In this document: positions 35,495-43,977 of the stretch, in pieces
How positions within the stretch are numbered: the stretch's first letter is position 1
Layout: every line of letters starts with the position of its first letter
The notes under the pieces: generated by a model
Seen by the model: the letters and a program-made list of their open reading frames with translations, nothing else
What the model was told of the DNA's origin: nothing
Database searches by the model: none
Made by a program: the position numbers and the translations under genes
Assembly: GCF_002224125.1 (NCBI RefSeq)
Contig: NZ_NCSM01000007.1
Coordinates: forward strand, 731,371-795,370
DNA: 64,000 nt
Origin: Streptomyces sp. NBS 14/10
GTDB lineage: Bacteria; Actinomycetota; Actinomycetes; Streptomycetales; Streptomycetaceae
Direction of reading: 5' to 3'

Positions 35495-36826
35495 ATGCCA
35501 CGACGATCATTGGCCCATCTCGGGTCAGCGCTCTGCGCCGCCGCCCTGCTGCTGGCGGGCTGCGCCAACCCGAGCACCGGCAGCGCCGAAGACGATCCGA
35601 CCAAACCGGTCACGCTCAAGTTCTGGCACGGCTGGTCGGAGCAGAACGAAGTCAAGGCGATCAACGCAAGCATCGCCCGCTTCGAAAAGCTCCACCCCAA
35701 TATCAAGGTGAAGTCCGTCGGCAATGTCACCGACGAGACCATCAACCAGGCGCTACGGGCCGGTGGCGGCGACGCCCCCGACGTCGTCACGTCCTTCACC
35801 ACCAACAACGTGGGCCAGTACTGCTCGTCCGGTATGTGGGCCGATCTCGACCCGTTCATGAAGAAGACCGGCCTCGACAAGGAAAAGGTCTTCCCCAAGA
35901 CGCTGCTGGACTACACCAGTTACGAGGGCAAGCAGTGCGCGCTGCCGCTGCTCGCCGACGCGTACGGCATGTATTACAACAAGGACGCCTTCAAGGAGGC
36001 GGGCATCGCGCGTCCCCCGCGCACCATGTCGGAGCTCAAGCGGGACGCCGCCAAGCTGACCAAGCGCACCAAGGGCGGCGGCTACGAGCGGGTCGGCTTC
36101 ATGCCCAACTTCCGGCTCTATCAGAACAGTCCGGACCGGCTCTTCGCCCAGTGGGGTCCGACGTACTTCGACAAGAACGGAAGGTCGCGGCTGGCGAAGG
36201 AAGGAAAGATCAAGGAGTTCTACGCCACCGTCCGGGACCTGATCCAAGAGCAGGGCGGATACGGCCCGCTGGAGACCTTCCGTACCTCCTTCGGCGATGA
36301 ATTCTCCTCCCAGAACGCCTTTCTGACCGGCAAGCTGGCCATGCATCTGGACGGCGAATGGCGCGGCCTCTTCCTCAAGGACGCCAAGTTCACATGGGGC
36401 ACCGCCCCGCTGCCCGTGCCCGACGATCAGGCCGACACCTATGGCCGGGGCTATCTCACGGGCACCGTCACGGGTATCGCGCACAGCAGCAAGCACCAGA
36501 ACGCCGCCTGGGAACTGGTGCGCTTTCTGACCGCCGACACCGATCAGGTGGTCACCTTCGCCAACGCCATTCACAATGTGCCGTCCACCAAGGCGGCGCT
36601 CGCCTCCCCCAAGCTGGACTCGGATCCGACCTTCCGCGCCTTCCTCGATATCGCGCAGAACAAGTACAGCAACGCCCTTCCGCCCTCGATCAACGGCGGC
36701 CAGTACGTGACCTCGCTGCAGGACTTCTCGTACAACGTGGAGGCGGGGAAGGTCCATGACCTGGACAAGGGGCTCAGGGAACTGGACGACCAGATAGACG
36801 CCGATATTCTCCAGGCGCAGGACTGA
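35495..36826 (+). CDS. csnE: Extracellular oligosaccharide-binding lipoprotein
   Basis: Family-1 solute-binding protein of 443 residues that captures oligosaccharide at the outer face of the membrane for the ABC importer encoded next. The signal peptide ends in the lipobox LLAGC, with the lipidated cysteine near residue 27. The mature domain begins VTLKFWHGWSEQNEVKAIN, typical of sugar-binding proteins. It lies 144 bp after csnR and 11 bp before the first permease. By position and order it corresponds to csnE, which binds chitosan-derived glucosamine oligomers. Confidence 0.88.
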   Translation: MPRRSLAHLGSALCAAALLLAGCANPSTGSAEDDPTKPVTLKFWHGWSEQNEVKAINASIARFEKLHPNIKVKSVGNVTDETINQALRAGGGDAPDVVTSFTTNNVGQYCSSGMWADLDPFMKKTGLDKEKVFPKTLLDYTSYEGKQCALPLLADAYGMYYNKDAFKEAGIARPPRTMSELKRDAAKLTKRTKGGGYERVGFMPNFRLYQNSPDRLFAQWGPTYFDKNGRSRLAKEGKIKEFYATVRDLIQEQGGYGPLETFRTSFGDEFSSQNAFLTGKLAMHLDGEWRGLFLKDAKFTWGTAPLPVPDDQADTYGRGYLTGTVTGIAHSSKHQNAAWELVRFLTADTDQVVTFANAIHNVPSTKAALASPKLDSDPTFRAFLDIAQNKYSNALPPSINGGQYVTSLQDFSYNVEAGKVHDLDKGLRELDDQIDADILQAQD

Positions 36827-36837
36827 CGGAGGGCGAT

Positions 36838-37794
36838 ATGGCCACGATGACAACAAACGCCCCCGCCCTGCGCCGTAAGCATCTGCGCAAGCGGCTGCGC
36901 ACCCTCGGTTTCCTCTCGCCCTGGCTGGTCGGCTTCACCGTCTTCTTCGGCTATCCGCTGATCGCCACCATCTACTTCTCCTTTATGCACTACAACCAGA
37001 TCAAGGCGCCGACCTTCGTGGGCCTGCGCAACTGGCGGTATGTGCTGGAGCAGATGCCGCTGTTCGGCCCGGCGCTGTGGAACACGCTGTGGCTGGTCGT
37101 GGTGATGGTCGCGCTGCGCGTCGTGTTCGGTCTGGGTATCGGGCTGCTCGTGACCAAGATAAAGTCGGGCGTCGGTTTCTTCCGTACCGCCTTCTATCTC
37201 CCCTATCTCGCCCCTCCGGTGGCCGCGACCGTCGCGTTCGTCTTTCTTCTCAACCCCGGCACCGGCCCGGTGAACGACATTCTCGGCAAGATCGGGATTG
37301 CCGCGCCGAACTGGTTCAACGACCCGGCCTGGGCCAAGCCCTCGCTGGTGCTGCTGTCCCTGTGGGGCATCGGCGATCTGATGGTCATCTTCATGGCCGC
37401 GCTGCTGGATGTGCCGAAGGAGCAGTACGAGGCGGCGGAGCTGGACGGCGCCGGGGCGTTCACCAGGTTCCGCTATGTCACCTGGCCGTCGATCACGCCT
37501 ATCGTGATGTTCGCGGTGGTGACGGGTGTGGTGCAGACCATGCAGTACTACACCCAGGCCCTGGTCGCCGGGAAGCTGGCCTCGGGGGTCAGCATCGGCC
37601 CCGGCTCGGTCATCCAGCCCGGATATCCCGACCACTCCACGCTCACCGTGCCCCAACTCGTGTATTCGCTCGGCTTCCAGAACTTCAACACCGGGGCCGC
37701 CTGTGTGCTCTCGCTCGTGCTCTTCGCGATCGCGATGGCCGTCACCACCCTGCTGATGCGCCGGCGAGCCGGTCTGCTGTCGGCGGACGACTGA
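36838..37794 (+). CDS. csnF: Sugar ABC transporter permease (MalF type)
   Basis: Inner-membrane permease of 318 residues with six predicted helices. It has the cytoplasmic EAA loop EAAELDGAGAFTRFRYVTWP that docks the ATPase. It pairs with the permease 23 bp downstream to form the translocation pore for the oligosaccharide importer. No ATPase gene lies in the cluster. In Streptomyces such importers normally share the multitasking ATPase MsiK, encoded elsewhere, so the absence is expected. Confidence 0.9.
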   Translation: MATMTTNAPALRRKHLRKRLRTLGFLSPWLVGFTVFFGYPLIATIYFSFMHYNQIKAPTFVGLRNWRYVLEQMPLFGPALWNTLWLVVVMVALRVVFGLGIGLLVTKIKSGVGFFRTAFYLPYLAPPVAATVAFVFLLNPGTGPVNDILGKIGIAAPNWFNDPAWAKPSLVLLSLWGIGDLMVIFMAALLDVPKEQYEAAELDGAGAFTRFRYVTWPSITPIVMFAVVTGVVQTMQYYTQALVAGKLASGVSIGPGSVIQPGYPDHSTLTVPQLVYSLGFQNFNTGAACVLSLVLFAIAMAVTTLLMRRRAGLLSADD

Positions 37795-37817
37795 GAAGGC
37801 TCGGAGGACCAACCGAT

Positions 37818-38720
37818 ATGACCACCACGACCCTCTCGGCACCGTCCGCGCCGGTACGGCCCGCCGCCCGCCCTTCCTCTGCCCCGGCCGCCCGCCGCAA
37901 GGCCGTACTGCACTGGATCGCCGTGCACGCGGTCGCCATCGCCGCCGCGCTGTTCTTCGTGCTGCCGTTCGTCTTCGTCTTTCTGACCTCGGTGATGAGT
38001 GACAGCCAGGCGATGAGCGGCGATCTGTGGCCCAACGCATGGCACTGGTCCAATTACACCGAGGTCTTCAACACCCCCGGTTTTCTGGACTGGTGGCGCA
38101 ATTCCCTGATATACGCAGGGCTCGGCACGGCGTTCACGCTGATCTCCTCGGTGCCGGTCGCCTACGCGCTCGCCAAATTCCGCTTCCGTGGCCGTCGCAC
38201 CGCCATGATCCTGGTCATCTCCACGATGATGCTGCCGCCGCAGGTCGTGGTGGTGCCGATGTATCTGGTGTGGGCCCAGCAGTTCCATCTGTCGGGGTCG
38301 CTGTGGCCGCTGATCATTCCGATGGCGTTCGGCGACGCGTACTCCATTTTCCTGCTCCGGCAGTTCCTGCTGACGATCCCCGGGGAATACCTGGAATCCG
38401 CGAAGGTGGACGGCTGCGGGGAGCTGCGGACGCTGCTGCGGATCATCGTGCCCATGGCCAAGCCGGGTATCGCGGCCGTCGCGCTGTTCCAGTTCTTCTA
38501 CTGCTGGAACGACTACTTCGGCCCGCAGATCTACGCGGCGCAGAATCCGGGCGCCTGGACGCTGTCGTACGGCCTGGAGAGTTTCAAGACCGCGCACAGC
38601 GTCAACTGGAATCTGACGATGGCCGCGACGCTGCTCGTCATGGCCCCCGTCATCATCGTCTTCTTCTTCGCTCAGAAAGCCTTCGTCGAAGGCGTCACAC
38701 TGACAGGAGTCAAGGGTTGA
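37818..38720 (+). CDS. csnG: Sugar ABC transporter permease (MalG type)
   Basis: Second pore subunit, 300 residues, with six hydrophobic helices and an EAA-loop equivalent (LESAKVDGCGELRTLLRIIVP). The N-terminus is Pro/Ala-rich. The ATG at 37818 has GGAGGA upstream. Its stop overlaps the TTG start of the GH4 gene by four bases (TTGA), so importer and hydrolase are translationally coupled. Confidence 0.9.
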   Translation: MTTTTLSAPSAPVRPAARPSSAPAARRKAVLHWIAVHAVAIAAALFFVLPFVFVFLTSVMSDSQAMSGDLWPNAWHWSNYTEVFNTPGFLDWWRNSLIYAGLGTAFTLISSVPVAYALAKFRFRGRRTAMILVISTMMLPPQVVVVPMYLVWAQQFHLSGSLWPLIIPMAFGDAYSIFLLRQFLLTIPGEYLESAKVDGCGELRTLLRIIVPMAKPGIAAVALFQFFYCWNDYFGPQIYAAQNPGAWTLSYGLESFKTAHSVNWNLTMAATLLVMAPVIIVFFFAQKAFVEGVTLTGVKG

Positions 38721-39979
38721 AGCTCGCAGTGGTGGGTGGCGGATCCACCTACACCCCCGAACTCGTCGACGGATTCGCCCGCTTGCGGGATGTGCTGCCG
38801 ATGGAGGAGCTGGTCCTGGTCGACCCGGCCGCCGACCGCCTGGAGCTGGTCGGCGGGCTGGCGCGGCGGATCTTCGCCAGGCAGGGCCACCCCGGCCGGA
38901 TCTCCTGGACGGATGACCTGGACGCGGGCGTGGACGGCGCGGACGCGGTTCTGCTGCAGCTGCGCGTCGGCGGGCAGGCCGCCCGCGACCAGGACGAGAC
39001 CTGGCCGCTGGAGTGCGGCTGCGTCGGGCAGGAGACCACCGGCGCGGGCGGGCTCGCCAAGGCCCTGCGCACGGTTCCGGTGGTGCTGGACATCGCCGAG
39101 CGGGTGCGCCGCCGCAATCCCGACGCGTGGATCGTGGACTTCACCAACCCGGTCGGCATCGTGACCCGAGCGCTGCTGACGGCGGGGCACCGGGCGGTCG
39201 GGCTGTGCAATGTCGCGATCGGCTTCCAGCGGAAGTTCGCGAAGCTGCTGGGCGTGGCCCCGGGCGAGGTGTCGCTCGACCATGTGGGCCTCAACCACCT
39301 CACCTGGGAGCGCGCGGTGCGGCTGGGCGGCCCGGGCGGCGAGGATGTGCTGCCCAAGCTGCTGGCCGAGCATGGCGACGCGATCGCCGACGATCTGCGG
39401 ATGCCGCGTGCGCTGATCGACCGTCTCGGCGTCGTCCCCTCGTACTATCTGCGCTACTTCTACCAGCACGACGCGGTCGTACGGGAGCTCGGGACGAAGC
39501 CGTCGCGGGCGGCCGAGGTCGCGGCGATCGAGCGGCGGCTGCTGGAGATGTACGCCGACCCGGCGCTGGACGAGAAGCCCGAGTTGCTGGGCAAGCGCGG
39601 CGGCGCCTTCTACTCGGAGGCGGCGGTCGACCTGACCTCGTCCCTGCTGCGGGACACTGGCGAGGTGCAAATCGTCAACACCTTCAACCGGGGCACGCTG
39701 CCCTTCCTCCCGGACGACGCGGTGATCGAGGTCCCCGCGGCCGTGGACGCGCGCGGCGCGAGCCCGCTGCCCGTCAGCCCTCTGGAACCCCTTTACGCGG
39801 GGCTGGTCGCCCATGTCACCGCGTATGAGGATCTGGCGCTGGAGGCGGCGTTGAAGGGCGGTCGGGAGCGGGTCTTCGACGCCTTGCTGGCCCATCCTCT
39901 GATCGGCCAGATCGAGTACGCCGAGAAGCTGACCGACACTCTCATCGCACACAACCGGGAGCACCTGGCGTGGGCCTGA
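38717..39979 (+). CDS. csnH: GH4-family NAD-dependent glycosidase
   Basis: GH4 hydrolase of 420 residues, using NAD+ and a divalent metal in an oxidation-elimination mechanism. It starts KLAVVGGGSTYTPELVDG, the NAD-binding loop. The metal-binding cysteine and histidine lie in GLCNVAIGF and DHVGLNHLTW. GH4 enzymes often act on 6-phosphoglycosides, but no phosphotransferase is present here, and in the csn context hydrolysis of imported glucosamine oligosaccharides is more likely. The TTG start has AGGAG seven bases upstream. It overlaps csnK by ten bases. Confidence 0.88.
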   Translation: MKLAVVGGGSTYTPELVDGFARLRDVLPMEELVLVDPAADRLELVGGLARRIFARQGHPGRISWTDDLDAGVDGADAVLLQLRVGGQAARDQDETWPLECGCVGQETTGAGGLAKALRTVPVVLDIAERVRRRNPDAWIVDFTNPVGIVTRALLTAGHRAVGLCNVAIGFQRKFAKLLGVAPGEVSLDHVGLNHLTWERAVRLGGPGGEDVLPKLLAEHGDAIADDLRMPRALIDRLGVVPSYYLRYFYQHDAVVRELGTKPSRAAEVAAIERRLLEMYADPALDEKPELLGKRGGAFYSEAAVDLTSSLLRDTGEVQIVNTFNRGTLPFLPDDAVIEVPAAVDARGASPLPVSPLEPLYAGLVAHVTAYEDLALEAALKGGRERVFDALLAHPLIGQIEYAEKLTDTLIAHNREHLAWA

Positions 39980-40995
39980 AGCAGTCCCAGAATGTGACCG
40001 CCCACCCGCCGCGCGCGTCCGTCCTTGCGGTCGACGCGGGCAACAGCAAGACCGATGTGGCGCTGGTCGGCCCGGACGGGGCGGTCCTCGGCACCGCGCG
40101 CGGCGGCGGCTTCCAGCCGCCCGTGGTGGGTGCCGAGGCCGCGGTGGCCTCGCTCGCCCCGCTGGTGGCGCGGGCGGCGCGGGCCGCCGGGTTCGACGGG
40201 CCGCCGTCCACCGAGCATGTCTCGGCCTGCCTGGCCAATGTGGATCTCCCGGCCGAGGAGGAGCAGGTGACGCCGCTGTTGGCGGCTCAGGGCTGGGGGT
40301 CGAGCGTCACGGTCGCCAATGACACCTTCGCGCTGCTGCGGGCCGGGGTCGCGGACGACGGCGAGCCGACCGGCGTCGCCGTGGTATGCGGCGCGGGCAT
40401 CAACTGCGCGGGGCTCGGCCATGGCGGCCGCACCGCGCGGTTCCCCGCGATCGGCCGGATCTCCGGTGACTGGGGCGGCGGCAGTGATCTGTCGCTGGAG
40501 GCGATGTGGTGGGCGGCGCGCGCGGAGGACGGCCGCGGCGCGCCGACGGCCCTGGCCCGTGCCCTGCCCGAGCACTTCGGCCTGGCCACCATGTACGAGC
40601 TGATCGAGGCGCTTCATCTGGGGCGGATCGCCCCGGCGCGGCGCCATGAGCTGACGCCGCTGCTCTTCGCGGTGGCCGGGTCGGGCGACGAGATCGCGCG
40701 CGCGATCGTCGCCCGGCAGGCGGAGGAGGTGGTCACCATGGCCACGGTCGCCTTGGCCCGGCTGGAACTGCTCGGTGAGCAGACGCCGGTGGTGCTCGGC
40801 GGCGGGGTGCTCGCGGCGCGCCATCCGCTCCTGGACGACCGGGTCCGCGAGTTGCTGGCCGAGCGCGCGCCGAAGGCGGAGCCGAGGGTGGTCACCGCGC
40901 CGCCGGTGCTGGGGGCCGCTCTGCTCGGTCTGGATCGGATGGGCGCGCCCGCGGCGGCGTACGCCGCGCTGCGCGCGCACTACGCCCGGGGCTGA
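39970..40995 (+). CDS. csnK: BadF/BadG-type sugar kinase (glucosamine/GlcNAc kinase)
   Basis: ATPase-fold sugar kinase of 341 residues in the BadF/BadG/BcrA family that includes N-acetylglucosamine kinase. The N-terminal phosphate loop reads LAVDAGNSKTDVALVG, followed by a second motif FALLRAGVADDG and the adenosine loop VVLGGGVLAARHP. It is the last gene of the csn operon and presumably phosphorylates the glucosamine released by csnH. In S. coelicolor the CsnK-type protein has been described as a glucosamine kinase. The GTG start overlaps the csnH stop by ten bases. Confidence 0.87.
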   Translation: MGLKQSQNVTAHPPRASVLAVDAGNSKTDVALVGPDGAVLGTARGGGFQPPVVGAEAAVASLAPLVARAARAAGFDGPPSTEHVSACLANVDLPAEEEQVTPLLAAQGWGSSVTVANDTFALLRAGVADDGEPTGVAVVCGAGINCAGLGHGGRTARFPAIGRISGDWGGGSDLSLEAMWWAARAEDGRGAPTALARALPEHFGLATMYELIEALHLGRIAPARRHELTPLLFAVAGSGDEIARAIVARQAEEVVTMATVALARLELLGEQTPVVLGGGVLAARHPLLDDRVRELLAERAPKAEPRVVTAPPVLGAALLGLDRMGAPAAAYAALRAHYARG

Positions 40996-41329
40996 TGATC
41001 CCCGCGCCCGGGGGCCGAAGCCCGCTGAGCCCGGGGCTGAGGGCCCCTGAGCCCGGGGCTGAGGGCCCCGATTTTCCAGGTCGGGGCGGGTAATTGGGAA
41101 CCGATGCGCGCCGAGAAGCGTATGAGAAGTTGGGAGAAGGAGGACGACGCGGACACCCCCGGGGCCGGTGGCCCAGAGGCGAAGATCGCGATCGGGCCAA
41201 GATCCGGGCACGACCGGTGTGCTCGTCGGCGGCTGGCGTCCATACTGCTGCCCGGATACCTGTCCCCCGCCGCATCGGGCGACGGGCCGCCGACAGTGAC
41301 TGAGGGGTCAGGACCGAGGGGGAGGTCAA
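40996..41329. other. Intergenic region before the PknG locus
   Basis: This is the 334-bp gap between csnK and glnX. Its first part holds a GC-rich 22-bp tandem repeat that may end the csn transcript. The rest must carry the promoter of the PknG locus, but no clear consensus or operator was seen. A short frame from 41104 has poor coding character. Confidence 0.4.
41025..41069 (+). repeat. 22-bp tandem repeat after csnK
   Basis: The word CTGAGCCCGGGGCTGAGGGC, extended by CCC, occurs twice, at 41025-41047 and 41047-41069. Each unit contains CCCGGG and GGGCCC palindromes and can fold on itself, so it may act as a terminator. Confidence 0.6.
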
Positions 41330-42772
41330 GTGGCATACCCGCCGACCACCGGCGCGGCCGGAGCTGCCGCCGCGGGCGCGTTGTCGGGGCGGCGGCGGGC
41401 CGCGTGGCGGGAGGGCGTCGATCGGGCCCGGGCCGCGGCGACGACGGAGCCGGGGCGGCTGCGGGTCATCGGGGCCGTGCTCGCGGCGCTGGTGGTGGCG
41501 TTCGGGGCGGTGACGGCCTGGCAGGTCTCCGACCGGCAGACCGCGGCGGACGCGGTGGTGGAGCACAGCCAGCCGCTGAGCGCCGACGCGGCGAGCATCT
41601 ACCGCTCGTTGGCCGACGCGGACACGACCGCGGCGAGCGCCTTCCTGGCCGGCGGGCAGGAGCCGACGGAGGTGCGCAGGCGGTACGAGGCGGATATCGA
41701 CCGGGCCGCCAAGCTGCTGGTGCGGGCCGCGGCCAATACGGAGGGCTCGGCGACCGCTCGCGAGGAGATACGCCGGATCGGCGAGCTCCTGCCGGTCTAT
41801 TCGGGCCTGGTCGAGTCCGCGCGGGCCAACAACCGTCAGGGGCTGCCGCTGGGCGGCGCCTATCTGCGGTATGCCAACGACGTCATGCGGCAGCGGCTGC
41901 TGCCCGCCGCGGGCCGGCTGTACCAGGCCGAGACCGCGCGGCTGGGCGAGGACTACGAGGAGGCGACGTCCTGGCCGTGGGCGGCGATCGGCCTCGGCGT
42001 CGCCGCGCTGGCCGCCCTGGGCTTGGCCCAGCGGCGTGACTTTCTGCGCACCAACCGGGTGTTCAACCGCGGGCTGCTCGCTGCTGCCGCCGCCTCGGCG
42101 GTGGTGCTGGTGTGGCTGGCGGTCGGCCATGGCCTCGCCCGCTCCGCGCTGAACGACTCCAATGACCACGGGGCGAAGTCCCTGCATGTGCTCAACGAGG
42201 CCCGGATCGACTCGCTGCGCGCCCGCGGCGACGAGAACCTGACGCTGGTGGCGCGCGGCGCGGTCGTCGTCGAAAAGGGCAAGGACAAGGGCAAGGACGC
42301 CTATGAGGTGGGCTACGCCGAGCAGATGTCCGGCCTGATAGGCGACGACGGCGCCGATGCCGGAAGCGTCGCCGGCGACGACAAGGCCGGGGCCGCCCCC
42401 GGCAGCCTGCTGGCCCGGGCGCGCGGCCTCGCGGACGACGACGAGGGCCGCGCCCCGGTGGACGAGGCCACCAAGCGCGTACGGGAGTGGCAGGTGCGCC
42501 ACAAGGCCGCCCGTGCCGACGACGACGCGGGCAACTACAAGGACGCGCGGGAGAAGGTCATCGGCGGTGAGGGCAGCACGGGCGAGTCGTTCGACAAGGT
42601 CGACGAGTTGCTGGCCAAGGCCCTGGACCATGAGCAGCGGGAGTTCAAGCGGGCGGCGGACGACGGGCGGGGCGCGCTGACCGGGCTGGCGCTCGGCGCC
42701 GGGGTGCTGGCCGCGCTGGGCGCGGCGGCCGCGCTGCTGGGCATAGGCCGCAGGCTGTCGGAGTACCGGTGA
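41330..42772 (+). CDS. glnX: GlnX-like four-helix membrane sensor
   Basis: Membrane protein of 480 residues with helices near 45-67, 215-236, 244-268 and 450-472. Two extracytoplasmic domains, about 68-214 and 269-449, are therefore exposed, each helical and charged. This matches the layout of mycobacterial GlnX, which works with GlnH and PknG to sense extracellular amino acids. There is no kinase or HAMP domain, so the signal must reach PknG through protein contact. The GTG at 41330 follows GGAGG closely. Its stop overlaps the glnH start by four bases (GTGA). Confidence 0.85.
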   Translation: MAYPPTTGAAGAAAAGALSGRRRAAWREGVDRARAAATTEPGRLRVIGAVLAALVVAFGAVTAWQVSDRQTAADAVVEHSQPLSADAASIYRSLADADTTAASAFLAGGQEPTEVRRRYEADIDRAAKLLVRAAANTEGSATAREEIRRIGELLPVYSGLVESARANNRQGLPLGGAYLRYANDVMRQRLLPAAGRLYQAETARLGEDYEEATSWPWAAIGLGVAALAALGLAQRRDFLRTNRVFNRGLLAAAAASAVVLVWLAVGHGLARSALNDSNDHGAKSLHVLNEARIDSLRARGDENLTLVARGAVVVEKGKDKGKDAYEVGYAEQMSGLIGDDGADAGSVAGDDKAGAAPGSLLARARGLADDDEGRAPVDEATKRVREWQVRHKAARADDDAGNYKDAREKVIGGEGSTGESFDKVDELLAKALDHEQREFKRAADDGRGALTGLALGAGVLAALGAAAALLGIGRRLSEYR

Positions 42773-43827
42773 GGGCGATGGGGGGCGTGAGGATGCGAGC
42801 GGGGCGAGCAGTGCGAGCGGGCGCCGCGGCGGCCGTCTGTGCCCTGGGCGTGGCCACGGCGATCTTCGTGCCCGCGGCGCTGGACGACCAGGGCGACGGC
42901 GGCGGGAGCGGGCGGGGCGAGGGAAGCGGGGTGCAGCCGCGGGCCGCGCGGACCACGGCGGCGACCACTGCGGAGAAGTGTGTGCGGCCGGAGGCCAGTC
43001 TGCGGCCGTCGAGCGCGAGCGGCCCGGCCATACAGCGCATCAAGAACCGGAAGGTCGACGGTCACCGGCTGGGCAAGCTGATCGCCGGGGTGGACCAGAA
43101 CAGCTACCGCTGGGGCTATCGCGACCCGGCCACCGGCGATCTCACGGGTTTCGACATCGAGCTGGTGCGCGCCATCGCCAAGGACATCTTCGGCGACCCT
43201 GACGCGGTCATCTACCGCGCCATCCCCACCAGTCAGCGGGTCAAGGCCCTGCAGCAGGGCAAGGTGGACATCGTCGTGCGCACCATGACCATCAACTGCG
43301 ACCGTCTCAAGGACGTCGCCTTCTCCACCGCCTACTTCAAGGCCGGACAGCAGGTGCTGGTTCCCAAGGGCTCCTCGGTGACCGGGTACAACTCCTCGCT
43401 GCGCGGCAAGAGGGTCTGTACGGCGCAGGGTTCCACCGCCGAGGCCGAGCTGGACAAGGAGAAGGACGGCGCCGAGGACCTGGGCGCGATCAAGGTCGAC
43501 CCGGTGCCCAATCAGCTGGACTGCCTGGTCAGATTGCAGCTCGGCCAGGTGGACGCCGTGATCACGGACAACGCGCTGGCGGCCGGGCAGGCGGCCCAGG
43601 ACCCGTCCGTCAAGCTCGTCGGCAAGCCGTTCACCGAGGAGTTCTACGGCGTGGCGATGAACAAGAGCGATGAGGACCTGGTACGCCGGGTCAACAAGGT
43701 GCTGGAGGCGTACCGCTCCGGCGGTGACAACAGCCCCTGGATGCGGGCCTACCGTAAGTGGCTCGCCGAAGATCTCGGCAGAACGGAGGAGAATCCGGCG
43801 GCACCGGCTCCCGCGTACAAGGACTAG
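42769..43827 (+). CDS. glnH: GlnH-like family-3 solute-binding protein
   Basis: Extracytoplasmic amino-acid-binding protein of 352 residues. It has one N-terminal hydrophobic helix (near 12-33), a disordered linker, then the SBP_bac_3 domain with DPATGDLTGFDIELVRAIAK and VDAVITDNALAA. Mycobacterial GlnH binds glutamate or aspartate and signals to PknG rather than feeding a transporter, and no ABC permease is next to this gene. Unlike the mycobacterial lipoprotein, no proper lipobox is seen, so it is probably anchored by its N-terminal helix. The start is uncertain (GTG 42769 or ATG 42793). Confidence 0.87.
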   Translation: MRAMGGVRMRAGRAVRAGAAAAVCALGVATAIFVPAALDDQGDGGGSGRGEGSGVQPRAARTTAATTAEKCVRPEASLRPSSASGPAIQRIKNRKVDGHRLGKLIAGVDQNSYRWGYRDPATGDLTGFDIELVRAIAKDIFGDPDAVIYRAIPTSQRVKALQQGKVDIVVRTMTINCDRLKDVAFSTAYFKAGQQVLVPKGSSVTGYNSSLRGKRVCTAQGSTAEAELDKEKDGAEDLGAIKVDPVPNQLDCLVRLQLGQVDAVITDNALAAGQAAQDPSVKLVGKPFTEEFYGVAMNKSDEDLVRRVNKVLEAYRSGGDNSPWMRAYRKWLAEDLGRTEENPAAPAPAYKD

Positions 43828-43977
43828 CGGCCAAGGACCAGCGGCCGAGGACCAGCAGCCGCCGAGGATTAGCGCGCGGCGAGCGCGCGTAGGGATGCAC
43901 GCAGTAAGTGCACGCAGTAGGGATGTAGCGAATACGGATCCAGTAGGTCACAGGGCACGGACACAGAGAGGTGATCG

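Noticed and set aside
38717..39979. GH4 enzyme as a 6-phospho-beta-glucosidase fed by a phosphotransferase system
   Set aside because: No PTS genes are present; the ABC importer and downstream kinase fit unphosphorylated oligosaccharides.
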